This document shows positions 25,663-40,058 of a DNA stretch of 64,000 nt, in pieces. Position 1 is the first letter of the stretch. Each line of letters opens with the position of its first letter. Location: assembly GCA_013397695.1 (NCBI GenBank), contig VYZI01000135.1, forward strand, positions 489,397 to 553,396, written 5' to 3'. The position numbers were made by a program, and so were the translations under genes. Source of the stretch: Centropus unirufus. Taxonomy: Eukaryota > Chordata > Aves > Cuculiformes > Centropidae. The notes beneath the pieces were generated by a model. That model had not been told where the DNA came from and ran no database searches. It saw nothing but the letters and a program-made list of their open reading frames with translations.

Positions 25663-28600
25663 GTGCTGAGAGGTGGTAACATGGGCAAGCAAGGTAGGGT
25701 TCTTCCCTCACCAACCCCATAGAGCAAACCCTCTCATTGCATCCTGCTAAGGAGCAGTGTCATGGCTGGGAACAGGAGCCAGGCCTCCCAGCCCCTAAAG
25801 GGAGTTTGACTGTTGACTTGTTTTCTGGAGAGAAGGTTTGAAGTAATATTTTTTTTCTTGTTGTATGCCAGAGTTGTTGCTGTTGTTGTCCCTGGTCTTA
25901 CTCATCTCCCTTTAAACCCACTGCCAACTAATAGCGTGGAGTTTGAGACATGAAGAACAGCACGTAGTGACTGAACACAAAAGCACTGCCAAAAGTTAGT
26001 AGCTAAAAATCAGGGCTTGTGCTACTTAGGCAGTCAGACCTTCAAAAAGACACAAATGCACATACACAAATAGATATCCAGTCACGTTTATACACTCATA
26101 TGCATTCTTACATGTATGTCAGGGGTGCAATATGATTTCCTAAGTTCGAACAGAATTTCTAGGGTCATAAGGCTATGTGTCATTATTAGTGATATAGATT
26201 TTGATATAGGTTATTTTTTAAGAATGTCTCTGTCTCACGTGTCTTTTCACAGCAGCTCTTCTAATGTGCTTTCTTATTTTGTTAGATCTTACAAATTAAT
26301 GCTCCTTAGAAGAGTTTCCTCCACAACCCTTCCAACTTAGTCCCCAAATTGTGGGAGGGAATCAAAGGAATGATGTTCGCCGCTGTTTGACTTTGAATCA
26401 CTGGAAAATGTTTTATGTAACTCATTTTCTTCCACACAATTAGATTCTAAGGACACAGGGACTAGGCTCTTTTTTTTTTTAATTCAAAGGTCTCAGTAAG
26501 CAAAGCATAATGTATTCTGCCCAAACTGTGAGAACAGAGCAATACAGAATAATTTACTTCACTAATGCCAAATTAAAATTCATAACACAATTCTTTAATT
26601 ACCATCTGAATTCAATTCTCAAAGAAGTTTGCCCTAATTGCATTGTTGATATGCATGGATGCAAATAAGATGTTGACTGTTTCCCTTGTAGCAAATGACT
26701 CTGTTTCTAATATGCACACATCTAACAACATGGGGCCAAACGCATCCCTGGTAAAAAGCTATTAAAGGCATCAGAATTATATCAGGAATGAGTCTGAACC
26801 ACTGTTCTCAGGAAAACTGGATCACCCCTCCAGTGCCTATGGACAAACACGCTGTCCCTGTTTTCCCTGAGTAAAACAGTGAAAAGCTCTCAGAAACCCC
26901 CAGGCAGGCTGGGAAGACAAAAGTGTGAAACGGACATGTGTGGAACAATGTTTGCCAGAAGGTAGCAGGGACGTATAAGCCCAGATGTTCTTCTTTGGTT
27001 TTGTGACAGCCCTGAATAAGGGATCCTATTCTTAGACCACAAGCACAGGTGTTTCAGAGGAAGAGAGTGAGAATATCAGATTGGAGAAACAGGAAATTAA
27101 ATCATATTCATCAAAGGAGGGAAAGAATAGCATGGCCATCACTGGGGCATGTTTGTAACTGCTGTATACTTCTCTCAGGTGAGCTAATTAAATGGGAGCA
27201 CTTTGAAACATTCTTCTTGTTGCTGAAATAAAAAAAAAACATTAAAAAGTCCTTTGCTAATCTATATTTGGGCCAAGGAAGATGTTCGCATCTTTTCTGT
27301 GAAAAGAAAACAAACAAAAAAACCACCTCAAATAAACAAACCCAACCCTCTTAGATTTCTGAAAGCTGTGGTTATGTTCAACTTTATTTCTCTCTCATTT
27401 TAATGTTTTTCTACTATAAATGTGGTAAATAAATTATTTTCTGAAGGAAAAGCCACACAGTCCCCACATTGCTTGACAGTGAGCAATAAATACCTGTTTA
27501 GGCGTCTGTTGTAGCCCCAGGGAGGCTTACAGAAGATAGCAGTGTTGCTTTGCAGCTAGGGCAGGAGGTGGGAGAATACCAAGGGATCATTTTGCTGAGT
27601 GTGTTTTTATTTCATTTTTTTCCAGCTACATAGGATGTACTAAAGTCCTCCTGCCCACTTTCACAAGAGGTTCTGGTCTAAGAGAAATAATATTCATAGT
27701 GTGTTTGTTCAGTTGCCTGACTAATCCATGTTTTCTTAAAGGAGATCTGCAAAAGGTGAGGAAATGGGCTTCGTGCCCTTTTTTATTCTTTCATCATGTT
27801 AAGAAAAAAAAAAAGGCCTGAAATGTTTGCATTTTTTTTATGACATCACAAATTCAGTCTTGGTCTACTCTGCTATTCCTGAAGAAGTCTGTGTACACTT
27901 AGAGAATAAGTTGTTGGAGATATTAGAACTGTATAAATTAAACTCCACCAATAGTGTAATTTTTATTGTTCAGATAGTTTAAAAGTCTGAATCTGGTTAA
28001 TATCTATGTCTCTTAAAAGCCTGAATGTGGCCATTAAAACTCTCTTTTAGTGTGCTAAAAGTCATTTGCAGTTGTGGCACCTGCATGGTCTGAAGGAAGT
28101 GACATTCTTCTTGCTGTGGCCAAAGCCCAGCCACTGGTGCAGAGCTCTGCATGACTTGGGAGGCTCTGTTTCGGCTGGTCAGCTGAGGTGGGAGGGTGCA
28201 GAAGCTGTGGTGGCTGCCACAATCATGGCTTGTCCGAGTAGCCTGTCCTGGTGGTGGTAGTCCTCAACAGAAAGATGAGAGGCCATGCAGAAAGGCACTG
28301 GTCACAGGAAGAGAGCTCAGCTGCATGACAAAAAGGCAGAAAATGCTAGGGATTAGCTGGTGAATGTTTAAGTAGCATAGAGCCAGAGATTTTGACTTTT
28401 TGTAGTATTGCCTGACTGCCACATAAAAATTAGTCCCAAATGGTGTAGGCTGTGTAATGGGACCTGGGGTTTATCCCTCTTCCTTTCTTTTAGCACTAGT
28501 GTGCTAAAAACCATGAGCAGAGGCATTAGTTATTTAGAGGTGCAGGAAATCAGGTAAGGAAGAAAACAATCAAATGCTGATGAAATGAAATAAAATTGCA

Positions 28601-30459
28601 TGTAATTGTCATTATTGAAGTCTCTGGGTTGGTCCCTTGGAAATGATATCAAAATAGTTATTTCTAAATGACAGAGTAGTGGAAAGTCAGGTTTCTGGAG
28701 AATGTTGTAGAGTTTTACTTTACAAGAATCGAAATGTCATCATTGCAAGAAGTCCCTGGGTGCCTTCTGAGCGGATCCTTTCCACCTTCACTCCTGGCTG
28801 AGTCGATAAGTTTTAATGTGGCACTCTTGGTTTCTCCCCTTTCCCTGGCTCTACTTGTCCATCTTCCTTGGTTAGGAACCATGGGAAACTGAGCAAGCAT
28901 CAAGTGATGCTTTAATGAGCACAGCTCACAGGAGGTGTTGTCTGAGATACATCCTATATCCTATGCTCACAACTACAATGCTTGACAACTTAGTGTTCAA
29001 CTTGAAGAGACAACCAATTACCATGGACATGCTGGACATCCCACAAAATACAGAATGGCACAAAAGGCACAAAAATTTTGGATGTGGGGTGGTTTTTAGC
29101 CAACAGAAGCCCATAGTTCTGAATTTCAAAATTAATAAAAGGAATTGCTGGACTACAGACATTGGTCACTTATGTACTAGATGTTACCTCCTTGGGAGGT
29201 TTGATACAGTAAAATGGGCAACAGTCTCATCCAGTAATATATCTGACACTTCAGAAAAGGCTCTTTTTCTCAGATTTAAAGAAAACATTGTGTGAAATTG
29301 ACTGCAGAGAGATTTTGGTACAAAAAATCATTTTTTACAGGGGAGCTTGTCAGAGAACCAGAAAATTTGCTACTTTCCAGTCAAGAAAGATGACAACTTT
29401 TCATGAAGTCCATCTGGCTCTGATAAAAAAAAACAAAGAATCAGAAATGTGTTTTTAAAAACAATATTTAGTCATTAGAAAAGGAGGAAATACTATAGAT
29501 GAGAGGTTCTGAAGTTCACAAATTTAGTAAGGGAGTCAAAGACAGGGATAATTTCTGTTTAGTGAGGAATAAATGAGGAATACTTTCTAAGTGACTGGTG
29601 TCATTCTAACATCCTTGGCAACAACCCAGAGCGCCAAAATGTAAAAATTGATGGATGATTTAAATCAGTAGTATTACAGGATAGTGGTCACTAGGCCCCT
29701 CCAATGTGTTATTATGGCCAGCAAGTCTGGACTCAGAACCACTGCTGTTCATCACTGCAGTTCTCATTCTTTGAGGCTGTGAGTTTAATTGAGAACACAC
29801 AGAAATTTTACAGAGACTTTGTCTTAATATTGAGTAGTATTTTAATGGAAAAATAATCCCTATGAGAGAAATTGCAAAGTTCTCAGAGATCTTGAGAAGT
29901 CGCATGCAGAGAAGTTGTCATGTCGTTTTGAGTCATCCGGTGCTGTTCAGATCATTCAAAAATAATGGGGAAGTAAATACAAAATGAATGTAAACACATA
30001 TAAAATTGCTGATAATCAGTAGATATATTTATTTGAAGTTCAATTTTTATTTTACACTCATGCAGTGGATGTTGTCAGTCTTTCCAGATAATAGAAAAGC
30101 ATGCAGAAAATAAACATTAAAAGGGGCAAGAAAGTCGTACAAAGCAATACATGGAGTTTGAAAATTGGTCAAGCTAAAGAAACTGCATTATAATACAGAA
30201 AAATGCAGAGAGGTGAAAAGGAAATAGGAATGGTGAGAGATTTCCTCAGCAATGGATCTGGCAAGCACTGGCTCCGAAAGTACTAGTTGTCTTATGGTTT
30301 AGCAGTTCAAAGTGAGCTCCAAATTCCAGGATGTTCCAAAACAGCTAATATAATCACTGAATTACAAAGTAGGAAGTAGTTACAGCGATGGCTCTATGAT
30401 GGGCATGTGTCTATGTTTCAAAAAAGATGTTGAAAGATTCAAACAATTAAAAATATTTG

Positions 30460-30492
30460 TATATATCTATATTGGTATATATATACACATAT
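30460..30492. repeat. Imperfect TA-rich simple repeat
   Basis: A short alternating T/A patch (tatatctatattgg, then tatatatatacacat). It is too short and imperfect to be more than a degraded dinucleotide tract. Confidence 0.65.
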
Positions 30493-31849
30493 TTCCCAAG
30501 CTAGAGAGAAAATGTTTCAACAGATGTAATTTTTCTGATGAGAAAGAGATTGAAAGGTTACATAAGTGCTCTAGATTCACTTTCAGGCTGAGAAAATATT
30601 GGGTGCAAATGGATTCTCAGGAAGGAATATGAGATCTCTATGCTGTGAGAAGGAAAAAAAAGGAAAGCAAAAATTATCACTGGAATAAACTGAAAATTGT
30701 GAAATTTTGTGTCTGTAAATTATTGATGTTAGAGTGGAAGTAACTGGACATGGGGCAGGGGAAGTAAAGGGAAAGCACTTGGTTTTCATCAGTCTATCAG
30801 TGGAGACAAATTCAAAGGATGTTAACTCTTCCTTTGGGGTAAGGTGTCAAATTACAGAGGAAAGCCAAAAAGAAGAAAGAAGTGGCTGTTACCACCACGG
30901 CTGAATGCAGGGTGTGCAGTCTGCCTCACATGATGCAGTTGACATTGCAGAGCCTCCACCTGTTTGTCACCAGCTTCAGCCTCACTAACCTGCTGAAGAA
31001 AGAACCTAGTTCATAAAAAGGTGATCAGGAGAGTGGTCCTGTCATCAAAACAGAAACAGCTGGGTTCAAATGGGGAGACATGGTCCCTTATCCCCACATA
31101 CATATGGAGGAAAAGGAACTACTCCCCACTTTCATGCTCCCCAGGTGGGAGAAGTGAGTTACACCTGCACTGAAAGTCCTGGCATGGAGAATAGCGCTGC
31201 CTTTAAGGGCAGGGATTCTTAGACACAAGCAAAGAGGAGAGAAGAGGACAGTTGCAGGGATTAGTGCTAAAAGCAAATTTCAGACCGTGAACATGAACTG
31301 CGTTCGGAGCAGGGTCTATAATCTACTCCCACAGGAACTGCCCAGATGTATTGTGGTGGGGGCACCACACAATCCAAAGGGAACAACCAGCATTCAGCAC
31401 TGTGTCACATTTCCTTCGCTTTATGCTTAAATTATCTTGGCTCGCTTCTTTTCATGTGTGACTGTGAGTGCCAAAAAATCCCAGGAGTAAAGCTCACCTT
31501 GTGCTCCTATACCTTGTGCATCTCAGAAACCATCACACAGCTGAGTTTAATAGAGAGGCCAGGGGTCTCTAAGCTTGAATTGAAGCAGGAGCACTTTTTT
31601 AAAACTCTTGTGAATTTGATTCTGTAAAGCACGCCATTCACCTTAAGTAGATATTTTCAAAGTAAAACGTTTGTGTTAGAAGTAGCCGTGTCCCTAAGAA
31701 CACTGTTGTGGTGTCTTGCAATATTTTTTCCTAGAATATAAAAATACTGTATATTTAATAGGGAAAGAGAGTGGTGTTGTATAAATAACTTATAGTCAGT
31801 AGAAAAATACTGTCAAAGGTTTTGTTTCAGCATAGTGTAGAATTGTGTC

Positions 31850-31873
31850 ACAAGCCTTTTCATCAAGGCTTGT
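31850..31873. repeat. Short inverted repeat (hairpin)
   Basis: The arms acaagcctt (31850-31858) and aaggcttgt (31865-31873) are perfectly complementary, with a six-base loop. After one mismatch, three more bases pair on each side. No T run or gene follows that would make it a terminator, and the stem is far shorter than a typical microRNA precursor. Confidence 0.7.
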
Positions 31874-32000
31874 CACAGACAAACAGAAACAAGTTATGAG
31901 ATCTGGGACAGTGGATACAAAGTGGTACATATACTAGCAGTTCCTCTATCTTTCTTTTAAACCATTTCTGGCTGTTAAATTATTTAAAATCTACTTAAAA

Positions 32001-35000
32001 AATCAAGGACTCTGGGATGCAAAGAGCAAAGCACCTTGAGTTTTGTTTAAACTTGCACTGGGAATGTTCCATATAATTTTTCAAGAAATACCATTTACTG
32101 TTTTAAAATTAATCTTCAGTTCATTTAAGTAGAAGAACACTCACTAAATTTCTAGCATAACACTCTCTCTTCTCTTAGCTCATAAACTTTAAAACCATAA
32201 AGTTTTGCAAATGAAACAATTTAAAACTGTCATTTCTGCTATGAATTAATTTTTGTATTCTCTTATTTATTCTGTGAAGTTCAGACAGCCCATTTCGTTT
32301 TGATTTGGAATTATTTTCATGTTTTGATTTTAGCAAAGCTAGCAATACCTGTTTTTCTCACTGAGCTTTTCTTAAGCTGTTAAACCCTAAGCTCACAATA
32401 GCTAGAAGGTCATCCTCACGCTAACATCACTTACTTAATACTGTCTCTGATATCTCTTTTTGGACCTGGAACCCTCATACACTTTTACTCAATTATGTAC
32501 AGTCTTTCATTGAATAAGAAACAATCATGTGAGATGTTTTGACAGACCTGTGTACGTAGTTCCTATAATTATAATTTAGCTCTTCAGTCTGTCAGCAGAG
32601 GAGATAGGGGTATCTTCTGTCACTCCAGAGGCTGTGTCACACAGATAATAGCCCATTACTGCTACCAGTAAAATAATAGCTCAGAGAAAAGAGATCTGTA
32701 TTGTGGAGCTTACCTCAGCTGACGGAGCATGTAGGGATCCATCCGTTGCCATTCTGGTGGAGACTGATGGGAAAAATGAAAGGTTCCATTTCACTCTTTA
32801 GAAGGAAATAATAAGAAACTTCTGCCAAATGTACACAAATTCTGACTGCCAATAAAGACAAATAAAGTCACCTTTTGCCTTGCTCTGTAGGTCTGTTATT
32901 GTGGTGGAACCTTGTAGTTACAATACATTTGTGCCACTTACCCTAAACTGTGGTTATGTTTTGGCTTGGGGTCCATACAACTCCAGATTTTGCTGCAGAC
33001 TATAATATAAGGTTACCATGGGGTTTTTGTGTGTGCATGTGTGGTTTTGTTTTTCCTCAAGGGAGAAATTTCATTTCTCTTAATGGATACCATTGTACTC
33101 TTATAAAAAGGCCTGCATGGAAGTGCTGTGATCTGGCTGCCTCCGCATGCCCCAGTCATGAATCAGGGCACAGATATTTAGGATCACAAAGGCAAGTGGG
33201 AGGTATGCTGCTATGCAGTAGATGGCATAAAAACTGGTGTCGGGCATTAAAACCAAAGGGGAAAGTGTTGTTTTAAACCTTCCTAAGGGGAGCTCTTTGA
33301 CCCTGCTAATTGACAATAATAAAGTGTGAGAGAAAGCAGACATCAGTAGTGGTAAAACACACCTCTGTGAAGAAAGCTGGGGAAAAAAGGTTCAGTTTCA
33401 AAGCAACTGTTTAAATCTATATCTGCAATGGGCTCTGTCTGCAGTGAAATCAACTAGGGCGTCATAGCATTTGTGATTTATTGCAGCATCACAAGGCAAG
33501 CATGAGTTGACAAAAGACAAATGCTGCAGACCTCATCAATCAGAGGGTTCTTCGAGGTGAAGCGGAATATTTTTTCAGAGAAACTCATTAAGTCACTGAG
33601 AGATATTGGCCATTCATAAGCGGTGCAACAAATTTCACAGTGGACCATCAGCAGGAGCTGTTTTTGCAGATGCCTATTTACACTGCTGCGCTCAGAGCCA
33701 AGGCAGTGCAAAAAAATTATTGCAAGGCATTCCAAGTCAACAGTGCTGCACAGACAGAAATGAACATCACCTGCTTGGGAAGTGCTTGCTGCTTGTGAGA
33801 GCAGCCAGGCTAAAAAATGGACTGTGTGTTGAAACACTGATAGATCAACATATATTATATCCACATATTAATGACTTGTATTGGTGCAAGAGAGAAATGC
33901 ATTCAGAAGTTTAGATATATGTATGTGACATCTTTTCAGAGATTCTAACGTACTTGATGATTATCAACCTAAGAGCTTTTTCAGGAGGTCGTACATGTGG
34001 TAAGTGACCTGAGTTTTGCTGTGCTGAGGCAGATTAATATTCTGATTTGTTTTAGGGCCACTTTGAAAAATCTGCAGTTGCTGAACAAGGCTTTGGGATG
34101 CACATCTGACAGTGAGCATCTTGCCATGAACATGGTAAACACGGTCAGAGTCTTCCTATGTATTTTTAAATTCCAAATTTAAAAGTTTAATACCTGACAC
34201 TGTGAAAGGTTATAAAGTGCATGCTAAGAAATAATTAAAGCAAATACTGAAGATGAGATTGTAAATGAAATTCATCTCAAGCTTGTTACTGCTCCGAGAT
34301 ATGGGAAGATCATCCTGTTTCATTTTCACTGAAAGATAGACAAGGCAGCACCAACAAGCCTGGAGAATTCACTCTATTCTGAATTACTGATAAATTAGCC
34401 CACTGGCAGTATATCTTTAAGCTAATGCTATTAAGTATTCACTTTGAACCTTCCTGCTATGACTCAGTTGGGGGGAGGCTTACAGAGAAGTGTGAGCTGA
34501 CATCATCAGATATAATATGTTACAGTTTTCAAGTTTCAGGCTGGTTCCAGTTGGTCTGAGCAAAGGTCATAATAAACTTCTTTCTTAATGGCAAAACAAA
34601 TGGGACTAAAGAGGCTGAAATGCTTGCACAGATTTGATGCAGCTGTAGAAAACCAAAATGTCTTTTGTGAGTACTGCCTGCGTGTTACTCTATGAGGTTC
34701 TCACCTAGCCAGGTAGTCCATGGGTGCCACCATCTAGACCGATTATACCATTGCGGGGGTAGAGACACTGGAAAATCACAGAAAAATCCATGATCTGCAT
34801 AGCAGATCTTCTGCCTTCAGCAGGTTTACTGGGTTCAACAAACTACATTGCCAGATGAAGAAAGCTCTTATTTGCCAATAGAGTGATGTAAGGCACTTTC
34901 ACAGCTTAATTTCTCACCCTTGCCATGGAAGATGAAGACCAGCCCTCCTGTGGTTAATCCAGAGATTTACCAAGACTGCCTTTGCAGCACATCCAGGCAT

Positions 35001-38000
35001 GGGGCCTCGGGTGCCCTCTCCTTCACCTTGCAAGCTGCATGGAACGCCACATGGTGGAAATCTCTCCCAAGAGCCTCTACAGCCGCTCTGCTCCTCCTTA
35101 CTGCTTTGTGACACAAGTTGCTTTTAACAAGTTAAAAAATGTTATGTATCCAGCACCAGGTGTGCTCAGGGAGCTAGAAAGCATCAGGGGTTCTTGAGCA
35201 ACGTAAAAAAATCCAAGTCTGAGTATCGTCTATCCAGAGCCTTCAGCCACAACCACGCTGTTCCTACTTTGTCCTAGTGAACTGGAACAGCAATAGAGAT
35301 TTGCTGTGCAGAGATGTAGAAGAGCAGAAGCAGTCAAGCTGCTCTTTCACAGCTCTCATCTTTCCCATCTGTAACTGAGCTTCTCAGGGGGTCAGTCCCC
35401 TCCCTTGATTTCTGGTGTCACAGTCCCAGAATGCATTTGCAATGCCTTAGTTTTCTGGAAAGTGGGTCATATCTCTTGGCAAAGATGTTATGGGTAATAG
35501 AAACCTTGGCCTTGGGGAAGGGAGTCAGCCTTGGGCATTGGAGATGCAGCACTGCAGCAAGGTAGAGATTTGCCAGTGATGTGTGTTGGTTCGGGACCCA
35601 CAACTTCACTGGAACCGTAGTGGAATAGATGACTTTGAGCAGCATAAAGAGCATAAGAGGGAAGGAGAATCTTGATGTCTTTTTTGCTGCTCGTCTGCCA
35701 AGTTTTGGGGTTTTTTGATAATGGCCACTTCCCACATTTGCGTGGCAATAAAATAAAAAGTGGGACCAGAGGGCTAAGGGAGGAGAAGAGTTGGCAAGTG
35801 ACTCAGGAAATTCGGTCAGGGATCCAACTTTTGGACACCACTAAACTGCACAAGTCACAGGAGATTTGTGTGAAATTCTGCCTTTTTTTAAATTTAAAAT
35901 AGGGATAAATTCTGAAAAAAAAAAAAAGTAAAAGCTCAAATATATTCGGACTTTAAACCCCAGAATTATTTGGCTGTCTGAGAAGATCTTTCAAGTTTTA
36001 CATTGGTGCTTGGATGGAGATATTTCCATCGGAGCTGGGTACTTCTGATGTACCTCCCAATGCCAGCACTAAGGAGCCCTTCCACATGCCGGTCCTCCTC
36101 TTGCTGTGCCAGGGGGATCTTCTCCAAGCCACAGTATCTATCCTTGTTTTCCTCAAGAGCAAACATAGCCTACTTGCATGTCCAAGTAGAGACAGGGGTC
36201 TTCAAGGACTCAGAAGAGGTGAATCTGTGTTGGGAAGAATGCATAGTGTCCTTGGAGGATCTTAGGTGCAAACCATAACTCAGCCTAGGGCTATGTTATG
36301 TTTCTCATGTAGTCTTCCACTTTGAGGAATATGCTGGCTGCTGTAGCTGGGGGTGCCCCCAGAGTGTGTTTTGGCAGAGTGAAGCTTCGAAGAAGTGTCA
36401 GGGCAGTCCTAAAGGCTGGCTGCCAGGCACAGAGCCAGACTGGAGATCCAGCTCCCTGTAGATCAGCTCCGAGTGAGAAAAGGCAGGGCTTTTTAACAAA
36501 TTAAGTGCTTTTCTGATCAAAATAAAAAGGTTACTTCTTCCAAATTTTGTTTTATAATGGCAAGTTTCTGATTTTAGGCCAGCATTTCTCATGATCTGAA
36601 AGATTATATTTTTCACTTATGACTCCCCTATTCAGACAGGCTTATTTTGCTAGCAATTAACATTGGAAAATTATTTTGCATGGGAAAGAGAGGGAATAAA
36701 AATTAATCAATTTCAAACCTTTAGAGATGGAAACTACTTTTTTTTCCCTGCCACAAGCCCTGCTTGGACTCCACCAGATGTGGGGATGGGTCCCCAGTGG
36801 AGAACTAACCTCGCCCTTTGATGGGATCCACTGAGGCCTTGAGGAGGGACTGCGGGATTTTCTGCCTCCGAGCCCCAGCTGTCACTTCTTCTGCTGAGAG
36901 GATGAGCTGGGCTGACAGCAGCTTCGCTTTTGCTGTGGATTTCATGTAGGGGGTGCTCCAAAAAACCTGCTGACAGTAGCAACTTTAAATCCCCAGATCG
37001 ATGGATGGAAATGACTGCTGGAACAAACTGAGTCCATTACCCATCTCTTCCTTTCTTTCATAAGAGGAAGCCCCTCACAGTACAATAGTTCTCATTGTTG
37101 TCCAGATTATTTACTCAAGACACCATTTTGTTCTATTTTGTGAATTGTTTATGTTTCATAGTTCAGTTCAGGGCATTTCCTTTCCTTCCTAAAATTCAAA
37201 TCTTAGCATTCACATTGTTATTTGGTGATATGGAAAGCCTTATTTTCTTCTTTGGAAAAATGTATGCCTTTGAAAGTCCTGCTTCAAATCGCCTCTCTGG
37301 ATTCAATTGCTCTTTATTAATAGCAGAGGAAAGGCTTTAGCACTTCTGCAGTGCGGGAAGGGTAAGAGCCCTTTGCACTACAGTGCCTCTCCTCTAATTC
37401 TTAACACATGTAGGATGTCCTCTGTGAAGTGAGAAGATGACTTTTTTCCTTTTTTTTAACTTTACTGAGATAAGCAATTTGCAGTGGCACAGACAATCTG
37501 CTCTGTTAAGAATCTGGCACCATTTACAGTGGCTGGAGCAAGAGACTCAGGAATAGATTAGTGCTAATTTCTCTTCACAGAAATAATGGCATTGATGACT
37601 CTTGACCATGTGACAGGTTTGTGAGTGATGAGCCTTGAGACTCCAGTAGTGACAATTTTCTTTCTCCACACTGGTAAATTATTCATTATTGGTGCAGCCC
37701 CGGGAAAACATAAAAAGAGAAAGCAGGAGAGAGGAGGGATTATGTTGCTAATGATAGAAACTGCTGACAAGTCCATTGGGGTCGGGGCTAGGGGTGGAAA
37801 AAAAAAGCTTGCAGTATACAGGCAGGTTGAGGCATTGTGTTATACCCATTTAAGAATATAACATCCAAGGTTCATTTCAATAATCTTCCTCAGATGTGCA
37901 AGAAAGGATAAGAGTAAAATTTAGAGTTTGGAGGTATAATAAAAAGGCAGGTGCTACAGGTTTGCACCATGGTCTGATGTTCGTTCTAGGTATTTTCACT

Positions 38001-39862
38001 CTATATATGTGAAAATCCTACTGTACTTTCATTACACTCCTTATTTGCAGGGCTTCTTAATGAACACTATTAAACATTTTCTTAATTCCAGCCTACAACT
38101 GGATATATTTGAAACTGGACAAAGAATTGGTCTAACAGACAGTTTGTGAGAAACTCTGAGTTAGGGTTTGCTGAAACCTGTCTGAATGAAAGAGCATGGT
38201 AGGTGTGAGATCCCATAGCTACTCCTCGTGGTGGTAGGTGCTGTGCTGTTTTTGAGTCGCCACAGGTTTGAAGTGTGTGTGATTCCATTAGAGAGTAACT
38301 GCTGAAGCACTTATTAAGCAATAATAGACTTGTCCAAGTAAGATAATGAGGGATTTTACCTGACTTTCATTCATAGTTGCTGATTTTCTATATTCCTCCT
38401 TTTTCTTTTTGGCCATCGCATGCCATTTTTCCAACCAGCCTGCATGCAGTAGTGATTATTTTTAACAAGCCCCTACCTGGAGCATGTGTATGCCACCCAA
38501 GATTGCTCTTTGCTCCCATGGGCACACAAAAACAAACCAGCAGCACAAAAGCAGTGATGACCCAATACCTGGAGGTACAAAAATGTCTATACAGGAAAAC
38601 AAAACCCCGCATTGCAAATAGGTCGGGATGATCTAATAGGACGAGGATTCCTAACCCACTTGTACAGAGTACCACACTGGTATTCAAGCCTGTAACACTG
38701 TTATAAAGTCAATCCTGAACTACCGTTTGCTGACTGATTTGGGCATAACTGAGGGGAAGATGTGTGCTGTGCTCCTGTGTACCAAGGAGTAGTGAAGTGG
38801 CTTCTCCAGGGCTGGTGGGTATCAATTCCTGAGGTGCCCTGACAGCAGCAATGAGGGCAGCCTCAATGTGGACGTGGAAAAGGGTATCAAATTTCCAACT
38901 GCCTCAGCTGCTCCATGGTAGCAAAGGAGTTTGGATAAGCAGCTTTGGGAGCTCCCAGCCTGGAGAAAACACCTTTTTTCCATGAGATGCTCTGATCTTT
39001 TCTGAAGGAAACAGTGTTTTTCCAACTTCCCCACCCTCTCAGATTGAGTCACAGTGGTTTTTACCCCCATCTCTGTGAAGTGTCCATCTCCAGTGCAGCT
39101 CTCTGAATGTCAGGAGCTATTTCAGTCCTCTCTAGGAAGAATTTCTACATCTCCCATCTGTGTCTGCACCTGATGGCTGTCTGTCATGTTGAAGTCTAAC
39201 CAAGAGAGCACTCGGAGCCCAGAGAGCAGCTTCGCCAACCCTCCACACTGCATATAAATGCACAGCTTACTTGCCTGCCTATAGGACTGTTGTCTAGGCA
39301 CAGGAGCTCCTTTCAGATGAATTTATTCTGTTCCCATTCTGCCTCCCACCCCAGGAGCTGATTCAATGCCAGATCCCATACTGAAGGTGAAATGGTCTTC
39401 TTCCTCCTCTGAGCTTCTGTCTGGCAAGATCAGAGAGGAAAAGGCACACTCCTCCAGTTCCTCCAGAGTCTAATCTTGATCAAAGCACCCCGGGGGACAT
39501 TGCAGTCTCTCAGCATCCCACAGGGTCATTGCTGGCTCTGCCAGGTGATGCAGTAACATTCAAGGCTAGCACAGCTGCTCTCAGACCGAGAAGGGCTCAA
39601 AAGCAGAAGCAAACCAGGCAATGGATCATAAAGGGAAAACCTCTATGAAAACAAATTAGAACAGGAAGCCAGACAGTAACAAAGTCACTGGTGAGATGCC
39701 TTCCCTCCGTGCATTCCCATCCTTTGTCTCCTCAGTAGTTCCTATAATCTTACTGCACTTGCAAGGGAAAGGAGGAAATACAAATTTCAAAATTAACTCC
39801 TTGTTAACTAAAGAACACAAAATACCTCCATACTTGAACATGTTCTGATGCTAAATACAGCC
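32001..39862. other. Long non-coding stretch, no gene seen
   Basis: The longest frames are 33478-33864 on minus (128 codons) and 35418-35735 on minus (105 codons); neither has a recognisable domain. Sections richer in G and C occur near 36734-36960 and 39060-39600. The latter contains catataaatgc at 39250, but nothing downstream supports a promoter. A run ttggggtcggggctaggggt at 37776-37795 has three GGGG blocks. Confidence 0.55.
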
Positions 39863-39877
39863 CTGCTTGCTTGCTTG

Positions 39878-39972
<95 letters not shown>

Positions 39973-39978
39973 NNNNNT

Positions 39979-40058
<80 letters not shown>

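Larger units (their letters stand above)
25663..32000. other. Non-coding stretch, no gene seen
   Basis: The longest frame is 28915-29295 on plus (126 codons) and it has no recognisable domain. A tatata-rich patch lies at 30460-30492 and a 9-bp hairpin at 31850-31873. Other content is unique-looking AT-rich DNA with T and A runs (for example near 26470 and 27229). Confidence 0.55.

Noticed and set aside
28915..29295. A 126-codon plus-strand frame
   Set aside because: No domain recognised and composition like the surrounding non-coding DNA.
33478..33864. A 128-codon minus-strand frame with many cysteines
   Set aside because: No spacing typical of zinc-binding or secreted cysteine domains and no exon boundaries; treated as chance.
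36734..36982. Block richer in G and C, considered as an exon or processed pseudogene
   Set aside because: The translation matches nothing I recognise and no flanking splice sites or poly-A tail stand out.
39245..39262. catataaatgc, a TATA-box-like motif
   Set aside because: No downstream gene, no CpG-rich promoter context; such motifs are common in AT-rich DNA.
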